Source: Euwallacea fornicatus
Taxonomy: Eukaryota > Arthropoda > Insecta > Coleoptera > Curculionidae
Reading direction: 5' to 3'
NCBI RefSeq assembly: GCF_040115645.1
Contig: NC_089549.1
Span: forward strand, 3,348,001 to 3,412,000
DNA length: 64,000 bases
Shown: positions 1 to 12,269 of the stretch, piece by piece
Position numbering within the stretch: position 1 is the stretch's first letter
How the letters are laid out: each line of letters starts with the position of its first letter
Position numbers and translations under genes: made by a program
Notes under the pieces: model-generated
What the model was told of the DNA's origin: nothing
What the model saw: the letters and a program-made list of their open reading frames with translations, nothing else
Database searches by the model: none

Positions 1-285
1 GACTTCCAAAAAGGATGCACATCACATGCTAACGGATGTGATGGCTCTACAGGTATACATTGAAAGTAGTTCTGTTGTAGTTTTTCCTTAATTTTAATTT
101 TAAAAAGTGTTGAAACGCGGAAGACCTTTTTTGTTAACTTTGCATGTCCTCTAGCTTATAGCTGCCTTTGCGAGGAATAACTGACATGATATGCTGGATA
201 AAATAAAACATTGTCATATTTGCATGGCCATTACCGAAGTGCCTCGGATTAGCAAAATTTACTTAAACAATTTAATGATTTTCAG

Positions 286-2240
286 TCAATTGCTCAATAT
301 TCGGAAGAAAAAAGAAGCAGTACAAGGACAAATATTTGGCAAAGCACAACGCAGTTTTCGACCAATTAGATTTAGTTACCTATGAGGAAGTCGTTAAATT
401 ACCTAGTAAGTACTTAGTCTACTTGAAGTAATCCATATTCTAACTTTTTTCGGATTGCAGTGACCGATCCAGCCTTCCAAAGGAAAACTTTAGTGTTGCT
501 GGGAGCCCATGGGGTCGGTCGTAGGCACATAAAAAATACTCTAATTGCCAGACATCCTGATCAATATGCTTATCCCATACCACGTAAGATTACGTTATGT
601 TTTCCGTCGTTTTTAAAAAGCTATTAAATCTAAAGTTATAATGCGGAATTTATTGCGTTGTTATGCAAATTTTATATATTTTCCAAGTTTTCGCTTAATA
701 ACTTCAACTTTATTAGAATCGACTTAAAGTTTTATATTTTTTATAGTTCAAGTTCTGATATAAACCAAAATTTCAAAGTGCTGGGAATTTGACCGAAATG
801 GCAGTAATCGTGAATTATGTATCAATATTCTCGCTTTGTTTCTTAAATATTTTAAGAAAAATTGTATGGTTTGTTGTTTTGTAGATACGACAAGACAGCC
901 AAGATCAGATGAAGAAAATGGGAGAAATTACTTCTTTGTTACCCATGATGAAATGATGACTGATATTTCTGCTAATGAATATCTAGAATATGGGACTCAT
1001 GAAGACGCTATGTATGGAACAAAGGTTAGGATTTGATTTTCTTTTTTTTTATTTATTTAACGGTTCTGACATTCTGAAAATTATTGATTTCTGCATCTGT
1101 AACCGTTTTTTTTTTAATTTAAAGGAGCATTACAAAAATCTGCTAATAAAGCAAATAGCAAAGAAAACAATCGACCCGGTCTTCAGAGACAACGAGAAAT
1201 ATTTCAAAGTATTCCAACCCATCTACTGCACGTATTTCTGACTGTGGTGACTGAATGAATAACATATGATTATTTCGTAAAATTTATATCTTCCCCGTGG
1301 ACCTTCGTCTATTATTCTTTATGTTTTCTTTGGTTTTAGGCTTTATTTATGATAAAAATTGGAAAAACTTATTTTTTCGGATAGAAATTTATTTCTCCAA
1401 TTGTACAACATCAATCAAAAAAACACTCAAAACCGTTACGAAATGCTGATTTCAACTACACATTTCATGTTAGAATGAATCAAAAGTATGTTTATCGCGA
1501 ACTGGCTCTAATTTGACATGTATATTTTTTGGCATGCGTTTTTTTTCCACGCTGTATAACACAATTGGAAGCTATTAAAGTTAAAGCTAAATATTTCCGC
1601 AGCAACTTAATTAAATTGGTTTTAATGCAGCGCGTGACGTGGTTAAATCCACTTATTCATTTTTAAATTCCTTGAGAAGTTACCCCCAAGATACCGTTGG
1701 GATGACGTGAATCGTAAGTTCTTAGTGTCGACAACCCAAAAAGGGTAAAAAATTGCTGCTTATCTTATTTAATTCCAACATTAGCGAGTTTTTTGCATCT
1801 ATAGTTAAACGTCAATGGCATAAATAATCACAGGACTACAACTAAATTTTTTTATTTTGCAGCTGGATACAATTAGAAAAATCCATCAAGAAGGAAAAAT
1901 GGCTATTCTCGATGTGGAGCCGCAAGCCTTGAAGGTTCTCAGGACTGCCGAATTTGCACCCTACGTTGTGTTCATCGCAGCCCCGCAGCTGCAAAATATT
2001 GCTGATGTAAGTATCTTTGCTCCTTTTATAGTAGTTTGTTAATTCATAAATCTCTTGTAGTATGACGGTAGCCTGGAACGCCTGGCTAAAGAATCCGAAA
2101 TGCTGAAACAGGCTTACGGCCACTATTTCGACCTGATCATCGTGAACAACGACATCGACGAGACAATCAGTGCCTTGGAGACCGCCATCGAGCGGGTCCA
2201 AACCACGCCCCAATGGATCCCGGTCTCCTGGGTCTACTGA
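286..2240 (+). CDS. CASK: CASK (MAGUK scaffold), 3' end: hook region and complete guanylate-kinase-like domain
   Basis: Five exons, 286-405, 461-583, 885-1024, 1863-2006 and 2061-2240 (stop TGA 2238-2240), keep frame across GT-AG borders and give 234 residues. The first visible segment has the basic hook GRKKKQYKDKYLAKHNA, followed by TYEEVVKLP. The guanylate-kinase-like domain starts at RKTLVLLGAHGVGRRHIKN, continues through YPIPHTTRQP, NEYLEYGTHEDAMYGTK and AILDVEPQALKVLRTAEF, and ends in PQWIPVSWVY, the usual C-terminus of CASK. In known animals CASK is a membrane-associated scaffold at synapses and cell junctions that binds neurexin-type receptors and Mint/Veli partners. The kinase, L27, PDZ and SH3 parts must lie upstream of the window. 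The extra residues MTDP between KLP and the domain lie at a splice junction and seem to be insect-like. The assignment rests on near-identity to the family as I know it. Confidence 0.96.
1125..1241 (+). CDS. Possible alternative terminal exon of CASK
   Basis: About 100 nt downstream of the exon ending at 1024, a strong pyrimidine run (ten T) leads to AAAG/GAG at 1124/1125. From there an open stretch in the splice phase of the preceding exon (phase 0) encodes 38 residues, EHYKNLLIKQIAKKTIDP... ending in IYCTYF and TGA at 1239-1241. Base composition is clearly richer in G+C than the surrounding intron. If spliced to 1024, it would end CASK in the middle of the guanylate-kinase-like domain, after DAMYGTK, with a new tail. 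I do not recognise the tail in any family. It could be a genuine alternative 3' exon, an exon relic, or chance. No clear AATAAA follows closely. Confidence 0.4.
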   Translation, partial: EHYKNLLIKQIAKKTIDPVFRDNEKYFKVFQPIYCTYF

Positions 2241-5200
2241 CGACACGAGAACCTCGATTACTACGGGTCTCTTCAGTATTTTTAACAGCAATCAATACGA
2301 CGGGGACCTTGTGTAAGGTTCGCCCAAGATTGCGACCAGGCTTAAGACAAAAATTCCAGAATTGTCTTGTTTCAGTTCACTGTGAGTATGTTGTTTATGC
2401 CAGATGTGTTCTCTTCTTTCGTTATAGTCAAATAAGGCAGATGTTTTTATTGTAATCTTTACTTGTTGATCCTAATGCGAATCATCAATATTACGAGCAA
2501 TATTTATATTTTTGAGGAATTAGTTTTTAGCATTCCTGGCTAAGCAAATGTGTCATACCAAATGTGTTGAAACTAGAAAGAATTAAGCATGGCTGTGGTA
2601 TAAACTAAGCAGCTAAAAGAAACACAAATTGATCTTTGAATTGTTAGCTTATGTTTTATTAGTTTTGTTTTTCCTGAATTATGTAGTCAGATGTATTTTT
2701 CATTTATGACAACTTGAATACTATACATCTATGTATCAAAGAATACATCATATGACTCAAAAAACTACCGAATTTGCGGTTGGATTAGAGATTTTAAGAG
2801 CCAAATTATTACTGTATTGATAATTGGTAATTAATGCCGTTACGCAATTACCCTTATTAATAATGAACGTTTTAATAATCTGGCCCTACCTCGGCACATA
2901 AAACTCGAAGATATGGAAATTCAAACGATGATAACCGATTCCACAGTAAGCGTTGAGATTTCTGTATAGGTCCCATATCTTTCAATTCACAGAACATTAA
3001 GTAACTATTATTGCCTAAAGAATAACCGAATTTCTTGGCTAAGTATTCTTATGGTCAGATTGTTCATCGTCATAGTCCGAGTATCAAGTTATGTATAGAA
3101 TATTGTTGTTTATTTAAAAAAATAATAATTTAGGACTGTTCCTAATACTAACAAAAAAAACAGCAAGATCCCAAAAAAAACCTTTAAACGGGTTTGCTTC
3201 TGGACCTGAACGATGGTGCAATAAATAATTTTTCGTTAAGATGATTGTATTAAATCAACTTAAATCCTTGAACCATTTTGCTGAGTACTCAGTCCGCCAG
3301 AAAGCGCATCGCATAGACAGTTTTTCATCAAATACAATCTATCTGCACATGAAAATAAACAAAATGGGCGTCAGACTGCCTGAATTTAAAGTAACGTGAT
3401 TTCTTTACAAATAGTCCTAGTGGGCCATAACTTGTTATATTTCTACACCTTAAAGAAATTTATCTCGACGTTCTTGTGATCGAACATTACGCGACTAAAA
3501 AATGACGGGGGTATAAATCCGGTCATCTCGAAGGCTATTCTATTAGACCTGTTCTAAATTCATCAGGATGACTTTCTCATTAATTGAAACATTTGCTACT
3601 AAAAAACTTACCGTTCAATATGAATATATTTAAAGAAAATCACGTTAGTTCGAGTTAGGTCGTGGATCCTGTAGGCATTTTGTTAGTTTGTATATGTAGA
3701 CAGCGTTTTTTAAGGAATTGAGCATTGTGACACACATTATGGTAAACTGAGGGTTCAGCAAGATCACGTTCGTTTAAGTCTGGTTGTCCTGACTGAATTT
3801 TCGTTAATTTCATTATATATATATGGTAACTTTCGTGTATGGAAATGATAGGTGATATCTTGACCAAACTGCAAAAAAATATATCTTAGCGATTTACAGA
3901 AAATACTGTAGGTTGTGTAAATTTTACTAAACGTTTCTTGACTAATGACAAAATTTTGAGAATAGCCTATAATTTCTTTAATTGCGCAAGGAAACGAAAA
4001 TCTACCAATCATGTCCGGAAATGTCGATAATGGCCATTATATAGTATTATAATGATAATTCTGAAATAAACGTAACTATCAAATGCAGTGGGTAAAAAAT
4101 TATGATTTTATATGGCCTTTTTCGTTACGCTGTATGACGTTGAGATTATTTTTGAAAACTGACTAACTATTTTTTTAATGAAAATCGGCTAAGGTGTTTT
4201 TGAAATACGGACTAATACGTGCGACATGACTGAAAAATGTGATGTTGCGACTAATTTGCAACCAGTTTATTTGGTTCTCATTAATATTCCTTGAAGTAAA
4301 GCTCTTGGGTGGGTGAGTTCTTGCTGTTTTCCATCGCATTCTTCCATTAGAAATCTAAGCTGCCATTATTCAGATAATAACCGCTTATCTATAGTCTTCA
4401 GTTACAATCTATGCACCATATTGAAAGATTTATTGTAAACCAATTGTGGAAGGTTTTGACTAGGATTTGTACTTATCAGCACTACACATGTTCCAAAAAT
4501 GACAATTCATATTATAGTCTTCCTTACTTCAAAAATTACTAGGTGGTCATCATTTTATGAGGACTAATCTGTAAAATCCAGCCAGTAAACAACAAAGGTG
4601 CACAACTTTTCAGACCCAAAGCTAAACTTTTCCAATTTGATAACATGGCCGTTTAGCACTGTCATTATTATTTCAAATTTATATTCCGACACAGTATTTT
4701 AATAACCTTGGCAAAAGTACCCCTCCAACTCGTAGTCTTGGTGTATTGTATGTTACCGGCTATGGGAGTGCATTACTGTGAGACGAGCAAGATAATGATA
4801 AATTTATGCAAAATTAAATATATTGGAGTATGATTAATAAAATGTCTTGACGTGCAGCTTTGACCTACCGGGGACGCTTCAATAATAACTTTGATTTTGC
4901 AGAATTGAAATAAATTGGATTCATTCCTACGAACTGGGATAGGTGCCTTGGTGCCGTTTGGTAAAATTGCGTTACTTCGATAAAAATTTGAGAAATGATA
5001 ATGTGTCGTTGATTTTTATATCCCATCCTGAGGCACAAAAATGAAAGAGACTTGTAGTTTTAAAACTTTCCTTCTTCTATCTTAAAAATTCGTTTTTCAG
5101 TACTCTTCGACACTGTAATAAAATCACAGTTGACATCATTAAATATTATTTGATTTGAGATTTGGTTCGCCTCAGCTTGAACGTACCTACATCTTAAATA

Positions 5201-5698
5201 ATTAATTATGTGATATTAAGTAGACTCATGTATAGTTACAGCTAATTTTTCCAATACGTCTTTAATAAGATCTTAAGCTCTAAGATAGACAAATCATCAT
5301 CAATTCCTTCTCCAAAAATGTGGAAATTTAAGGAGAGGTTGTCAGGACTACCTTAATATGCCTATCTATACAAATTATGAAGTATGACAGGACTACAGTG
5401 TTATTAAAATAATAGAGTAATTTGCTTTATTTCGTTTATCAACCGTTCTAACGTCAAAATGCGAAATTATCCATAAAAATTATTTGTTCTAGAAAATTTA
5501 ATTATTAGTGAATGATACCCGTGCTATTGAGTAATTTCAGACATAGGACGTCCCGCACTTAGTCCTTTCCGTCACGTTAGCAGGAAGCAGGATGGTGAAT
5601 CCCTATGTGTGATTATTAACGAAAGCTAAGATAAATAATTTTAAGGTAATGTTGAAAATTAGTAGAACATTTATCATAATTAACAAATCGTTGTGTAT

Positions 5699-5753
<55 letters not shown>

Positions 5754-6580
5754 TATTATGGTATGTTCGTTTTATACACAAACATGTTCACCGTTGCCTG
5801 TAAATTACCCATCCTCGATAGCATTTTTATATCAAACATCCATGGAGTGCTAGTCTCGCGTCGTTTTGGCGTCAACCTGGAAACTAATATCTGAAGAAAC
5901 ACTGAATTTAAGGTGGTAAAACTAGCGTCAATTTCAGTCAGGAGCAGTGTTGTTAGTTTCCACATTGAAACCATAAAATAACCCCAAATTATGTGACCTA
6001 AGTAAGGTTTTGCTTCCTGATTATTATAATATTGTACCTATAATAAAAGTTTTTATTATCCGATGGCGATAAGAGATTTAAAGCTTTTTTCATATAAAGA
6101 TAGTTTTGTTAGATTTCCATACAAGGGCTTACCCCATTTGTTCATAGTTTTGGTTAATTTATTTTTATACAAATGTGCTAAAGATAATAGTTAATTTCTT
6201 CTTTAAATGCCAGATTAAGTTGTTAACCATTTAAATTTCTTATCGCAATAAAAGAAATACATACTAATGAATAACGTCGATAATGAAAATTATTAGAATA
6301 GAAAGAACGAGTTTGCATTAATTAAAATAATTAAAGCGATAGGTGAGAACATTGTAGTTAAATATTTCTGAAATAAAAATGTACCGTTATATTAAATAAT
6401 TATTTGGTTATTCCCTTCCGTGTAGGCTTTTTTTTTAACATCAAGGGAAAAAAATTGTGAACATGCCACATGTTTTAGCGAAGTTGTTTCGCCAGAGGAT
6501 TTTACGTTAAAAACAAGGATACATTGCACCTAGTTTAATATGAATCCTTTCTTAATCAAGTAGTGATTTGTTTTAACGTT
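2241..6580. other. CASK 3'UTR and intergenic DNA; no gene recognised
   Basis: The CASK 3'UTR begins at 2241, but its end is not evident. Candidate AATAAA hexamers on the + strand occur at 3220-3225 and 3354-3359. The rest is AT-rich with short, unconvincing open frames on both strands. The only distinct structure is the microsatellite at about 5701-5759. Confidence 0.6.
5701..5759. repeat. (ATT)n microsatellite
   Basis: About 19 copies of a trinucleotide ATT/TTA run, with a small interruption to ATC near 5741-5749. It is a simple repeat and no function is implied. Confidence 0.95.
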
Positions 6581-6589
6581 TTAATATAC

Positions 6590-6860
6590 AGAATGTTTCA
6601 AAAAGATAATGTGTCAAATTTAAGGAGATAATAGAGAATATTGTGATAGAAAATTATATATAATATATCTCTAGTCGAAGATAAGAAACTAAAAAAGATT
6701 GATATTTAAGTAATTTTTATTAAAGACGTGTATTAAAACTTTCCTTAGTAGATACAGGATCGAATGTGGTTCCAACATGACGGTGCACCTGCACATTTCG
6801 ACCGCCATGTGCAGGATTCAACCGACCAGACCTAGCAGTTTGTCGTTTCAATTTGTTAAC
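6590..6860 (+). mobile_element. Fragment of a mariner-type DNA transposon
   Basis: The stretch opens with ATACAGAATGTTTCAAAAAG, a terminal-repeat-like start of the ACAGGGTGTTTC type that is common in insect elements. At about 6752-6820, + strand, a short frame reads MWFQHDGAPAHFDRHVQD. This is the segment around the second catalytic aspartate of insect mariner-related transposases, where the W-x-QDGAPxH motif is typical; here the sequence has HDGAPAH. The rest of the transposase and the right terminal repeat could not be found, so this is a truncated, inactive copy. Confidence 0.6.
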
Positions 6861-7739
6861 TAAGTTGTGAAACGAAACTTGTTTAGTCACCTGTTTAGAT
6901 TATGAAAACTCTCACTTTATTGATCAAAATTAATAAATATCATTTATATACGCGGTGTATAGCTCTGAGCATAACGAGGTGCAGTTGCAGAATACATTGG
7001 CCTCATGGAAAAGTGAACGAGTCTTATCTCACTTGAGAATTTCCAGCTAAACTAAAGGTAATTAAACGTATGCCTGCAAGGTTTCTCTAAATGGTATTGT
7101 ACAAGACTTTGACAATTTACTCCAATTCGCGATAGTCACAATTTGATGGTTTTAGATATTCTGACCAAATAATTTTTTTAATTCTTGCTTGCGTAATGAC
7201 AGTGATTGAACAGAATCTCGCAATTGGGAGTTTTCAGCGTCGTCAAAAAGTTGTGTGGAAAATGTGAAACCTTCCTCGTTCGTTATTTAATATACGAATA
7301 TTTTTTTCATTAGTTCTCCACAATTTTTGTTTGTTTATGTTCACGTACCTTCTTGGTGTGCAATTATTTTTATAATCGCAGGACTATGTGTTTCCTTATC
7401 ATTTTTTGTTTATATTATAGTACAACTTTTTTTCTACGAATAAATACAGATTGGAGAATCCCCAATAATAATTTTTCCCATTAGGATGCTGATAGCGGTA
7501 AAAAATTGTCATAACTTGGTGGTAACGAAAAGAAAAATATCGTCATCGTTCAATTTAATGAGATAGTCAATATTTATTTGCTTTAAAGTGGAAAACGAAT
7601 GTCTATTAGTAAACCCAAAGTACTCATGATTTGATAAAAAGCCTACCCGACAAGTACACAACTCATGCTTTAAAATAGTACATGATAAACCATACTGCAA
7701 GCATCCTATGCATGCATAAATTCTACTCTCACTCTTTAT

Positions 7740-8090
7740 ATCTACAAGCCGGCAGACATAACTCACTTCTTCGAGATCCGATGGCCTTTTACCTCTCCCA
7801 CGAAAGGTCGCTGCAGAAGAACATCTTTTGGCTAGAGGGGGGAATTAATGCTCTTCAGGGGGAACATTGGGGCATCTTCGACGGTCCATCGAAGAAATAG
7901 TTTACGGTAGTCGAAGTCGTCGTGCTCGACTGATTGCGAGCTCGCACGCACTCACATTCTCATATAGGACTATCGAATCGCGAACGATTTGTCGCGAGAT
8001 TTGACTAAGTCGTGTGAAGAAGTTCGTGGTGTTTTGGCTAAAGCACTTATTGTGGTTGTTATAGTTGTTTTCAAGAATTTTCGCTACCAA
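7740..8090 (+). promoter_or_regulatory. Promoter-like block and possible non-coding first exon
   Basis: This stretch is markedly richer in G+C than the surroundings, with many CpG (for example TCGAAGTCGTCGTGCTCG near 7912). It ends in a consensus splice donor, CTACCAA/GTAAGTG, with the intron starting at 8091. The combination resembles an insect promoter followed by an untranslated first exon on the + strand. The nearest downstream + strand gene is the chitin-binding gene whose first coding exon (34493) carries an acceptor just upstream of its ATG and so needs an upstream leader exon. Linking the two across a 26-kb intron is inference only. Confidence 0.35.
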
Positions 8091-8099
8091 GTAAGTGAA

Positions 8100-11000
8100 A
8101 CGCTTTTAGCTGGGTGGTGGGAAAACTATTGCGAAAATAGATAATCTAGGCTAGAATTTTTACTGAAATATTTGAATGAGGGCAAAGGAGTATGGAGTTT
8201 TTTTGACAGACTGAAGAGGAAACCCTTAATAAATATTTGTAAAAAAATTTTTAACTTCCCAATTCAGAATAGCAATTTATTGGATCTGGTATTTTTATAT
8301 TCAAATACATCAAGTGTTTCATTCATCAGTGATAAAAAAGTGCATTTTTTTTTAAGACCAGAAAGTGACGAAATTTGGAACACGTCAAAGGTACCTTTGG
8401 TGCGTTTGCTTCAATAGAACATCATTTATTTTCCGCAAAACATAAAGCAGTAACAATTTGCAGGAAATTGAAAGATAAATCCAAAAATATAATGCCTGAC
8501 AAAAAACTAGTAGGGTATATTATTTTTAGAAAAATATTTCAAAAATAAATTTTATATACCAAGAGATCGTTTAAATTTCATATCTAGTCAGCTGTGAAGT
8601 TTGTTGAAGAAAATAACGTATGTCGATTATCGTTTGTCAATATTTGATTACCTAAGTAACCTAATGTAATAATCTAACCTCATTTTGCGGCATATCATCA
8701 ACGACGACCCACTTCTTATCTTCTATTTCTCTTCTGTAAGAGCCCACAGCTGACTAGGTATGAAATTTAAATGATCTCACTGAATATATATATATAGATT
8801 AATAGTTAAGATGACAACGTAAGAAAGTACTTAGGGAGAACAGGATTGAAAAAAACAGATGCAGTGGAGATGTGGCTTGAATGGGGAAAAACGATAGAAC
8901 AAAACGAAAAAAAAAACTAAAAGTATTATTCAAGAAATATAGGAAGGAAAAATTCATATTTTGCAATCGTGGAACATTAATGTAACAGAAAAAAAAAGAA
9001 AAAACTATTTATGAAAACAAGACAGAAAGAGATATGCGACTACAAGTGAAAGACTCAACATTCGTTACAAAACCTCGTGTCTTGTAATACAAAATTTTTT
9101 ATGAAAAAGATGGGAACTTTTTATAAGCACCATATAACTTCTCTCATAGGCGGTGAAAGATCCTTTGGCGCTAAGTACATTGGATTGCGACTTTATGATA
9201 TGGTAGTACCTTGATTTCTGGATTTAAATACAGAATTAAAAAAACTTTTTAAAAAGAGCTCAAATTACAATCCAGATTATTAAAGAAACAAAATTTCGGA
9301 ATCTTTTTACTTTATGAAATATCGTAAAGTGGTTCAGACATTTGAGCTGCGCGCCTACTCAATACGTGAACAATTTAGTTAACGAAATATGTTGATTAGC
9401 ATCGAAAAGGATTTTTGCACTGAATTTCCACTGCTAATTAGTGAATTGTATCATCTAATCCAATTATGAATATCAAGTAGTTATGCACAACCTGCTTGGG
9501 TGTCTATTAGAACATTTTTGGGCGAAGTACTTAAGAACTATTCAATGGAAACTACATTTTCGTTTCTATTCTCTTACACTTCCTTATTAGATGTTGCAAT
9601 GGTAATAATTATGGCAACCAGGCAAATGGGTGTCAATTTTTATCTGATTAGTTTGACAGTTTTAAGATTTACATGGGGCGTCCGTGTTTCCATGGCAGAT
9701 TAAATATATGCGTACAATTCAACATAGAATCGTTTTGAAAATTGGATCAATTAAAGGAAATGACCACGACCATCAATTTAGAGAATTTTCCATCTTTGTA
9801 GCGTAAGCCCCAATGCATGTAAACCGATTTTAAACATACCATGCATTGCACGTACTCTTATGGCATTTTAACCCCCACCAGCGAGCAAACCATACTCCTT
9901 GATACTTTCGTTCAGCTTTCCTTGCCTTCAGACATTTACGGCCATAAAGAACTCAGTGGTGGAATTAATCAAAGACGATTTTTGCATTAACACAATACTC
10001 ACTTAATCGAGTGCTAATTAATTTTGCTTCGGATGGCTCTTTTAAACGGTATAGGTCGTTTCGTAATTTCGTAAGACAACAGCGGACACTAATTAAAATT
10101 TCCGCAAATAAAAGTAATAAATAATAATCGTTGTTCAACGGGGTTTAATTTTAATTAATTATACCTGGGGTGTAGCCGTTACGATGCATCTATATCTTAC
10201 GACACTCGAACACAATAAACTGAACGCATAAATTGGCCATTAAAATGATTTTGCAGTTTCCTGAATTATCTAAAAATAAAAAGGCACTAAACATCAAATT
10301 GAGACAAAATCACCCCAAAGAAAATGAGAGAAATTCACAACTTAATCTGAGAGTTCGACGTTAATTAAATATTCATATAACTAAGACGATAATATGGACA
10401 GCGTTAAAGAAGTGGTTTCAATTTTAATTGGGCCATTCGGATTCCTTCATCAGCTGTTGCTAAACCAACTGCCTCCATTGATTCATTATTTGATGGTTGA
10501 TATCCTTCCGCACAACCAACTGGTATAAATGACCTTTCGAGGCAGCTATTTACGCAATGGACACCTAAATTTTGAAGTAAAAGTGATGCCCATTAACGTG
10601 AAGCTCGCCTACATCAAAGACGTGCATTGCGTTAGTGCATTTTGTGCCAAAAAATTATAAGCTTAGTTTCTTCCATGTGACTCACGATGGTTTTACTATT
10701 CGCTTTATCATTAATCATGTTAATCAAACTGTGCCAATTCTGTCAGTAAGTTCCAATTTGCTGACAGGATTCGTCATGTTTTTTGCGATAAAAGTGAAGC
10801 CAGAGAAATTTAGTTGAAATCTCTAAAATTGAAGTATGATTCTTCGCAGAAATTTTGCCCCATGGGAACTTGTTTTTGTTCGGATAATTCAAGTTACAAA
10901 CGAATTTCTCTTAGGAGAGACTTTACTTTGCTCATTTGGCGGTCCCCTGCATCGGAGTCGCCTCACACGAGTCTGCGCATACAACGACCGTTGCAGAATG

Positions 11001-11240
11001 CCTTGCTGCATGTGCATAGCGGCATAGTAAACGCATGAAAAAAATGCTCAAAATCTAGTGATATTCTAGATTTTGCCGATAAATAATTTTTATACGTTGA
11101 ACTGAGGCTTCAACTTACTTATGACAGTTGTTTTTATCTCAATTTGTCAAATGCCAAAATAAAGCGTCTACATAAAAGACGATTAAAAGGAATGCAAAAA
11201 ATAAATTGTAGTAGAAGGGATTATAAAATCCTTTAAAAAA
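8100..11240. other. Non-coding DNA, no gene recognised
   Basis: AT-rich sequence with scattered short open frames that show no domain, no coherent splice structure and no relation to a known family. The segment near 10900-11030 is somewhat GC-rich and open in two + strand frames, but neither frame looks like a protein I know. Confidence 0.5.
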
Positions 11241-11244
11241 CATA

Positions 11245-12190
11245 CATATTTAATATGGAATGTATCCTCCCCGTGCATTTATGGTGGCCCTACAACACCT
11301 TTCCATACTCAGGATCAGGTTATCCAAATCTTGCTGATTAATATAATTGTAGGTTTGTTGAAGCGTTTGAAATAACTTATTTCGGTGTTGAAATTTATAC
11401 TGAAAGAACACTTCTCTGAAGCATATCCGAAGCATACTCAATCGAGTCGAGATCGGGATATTATGCGGGCCAGTCTAAAACTGGAATATTTTACTCTTCC
11501 AGAACTGGCGGTATGTGACCGATGATGTTTCTGTATGGAACAATAACAGATTCAAAAACATTCCTAACATAATAATATACTAATTAAAAAAACGATTTGG
11601 GAAAACAAGATTGGTTCTACTGCTGAAAATAAATTCCTGTTCACACCATGAGTGTACCTCCTCTGTAGCTATAAATTGCCTGAGTTTGTTGAATTCAAAT
11701 TCATGCAACACATGCTCTCCAAACACGTACTCTTCGAAAATCTGGATGCAAATCGAATCGAGCCTCGTTACTAAACAAAATGCTAATCCACTGAGTCGGT
11801 TCTCATATCACATTTCCTTGAGCCCATGCTGGTCTGTGGGCGCGATCCTCACAGCTTAGAGGTTAACGACTCCAAAGCTCTTTGAAGACTAAATTACCAT
11901 CTCCCAATCTCCTGTGAATGATTAATTAACTGAGCTGCTGGCACAGTGTCATTTCTTTGAGCTTCTAATTAGATATAACGGTCCTTATGAGGAATTGTCA
12001 CCTTTGATCGACCAAAATGCCTCTTTGGTACATTGCAAGTCTCTGGATGACGGGCCTAGAAGCGATAGATAACCCTCTAAGTGGTTCCCATAGTATCGGC
12101 AACAGTAACTTGCAATAGCCCAGCTTCAAGCATTTGTACAGTTCGTAATATTTCATTTTTATTTAAATGTCGTCTAGGCGTCTTTAAAAT
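11245..12190 (-). mobile_element. Decayed Tc1-like transposase relic, minus strand
   Basis: Read on the minus strand, pieces of a Tc1-type transposase follow in the right order from about 12180 down to 11255. An N-terminal segment (HLNKNEILRTVQMLEAGLLQ) and DNA-binding parts are followed by a DDE core remnant (FSNEARFDLHPDFRRVRVWR, GGTLMV) and a motif like PDLNPIEHVWD, here PDLDSIEYASD. The typical C-terminus is DLDNLILSMERCCRATINAR followed by GGY. Frameshifts and stops separate the pieces. Terminal inverted repeats are not convincing, so the borders are approximate. It is a dead copy. Confidence 0.8.
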
Positions 12191-12269
12191 AATGAGAACT
12201 AAAACGATTAAACAATAATTAGCGATAGGCCCCCAACAAAACGATTGCAGTATAATAATTTTATATGTC

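Noticed and set aside
1..52. Possible upstream CASK exon ending at CAG/GTATAC
   Set aside because: The phase could fit the exon starting at 286, but none of its readings resembles the CASK sequence expected before the hook, and the donor is weak.
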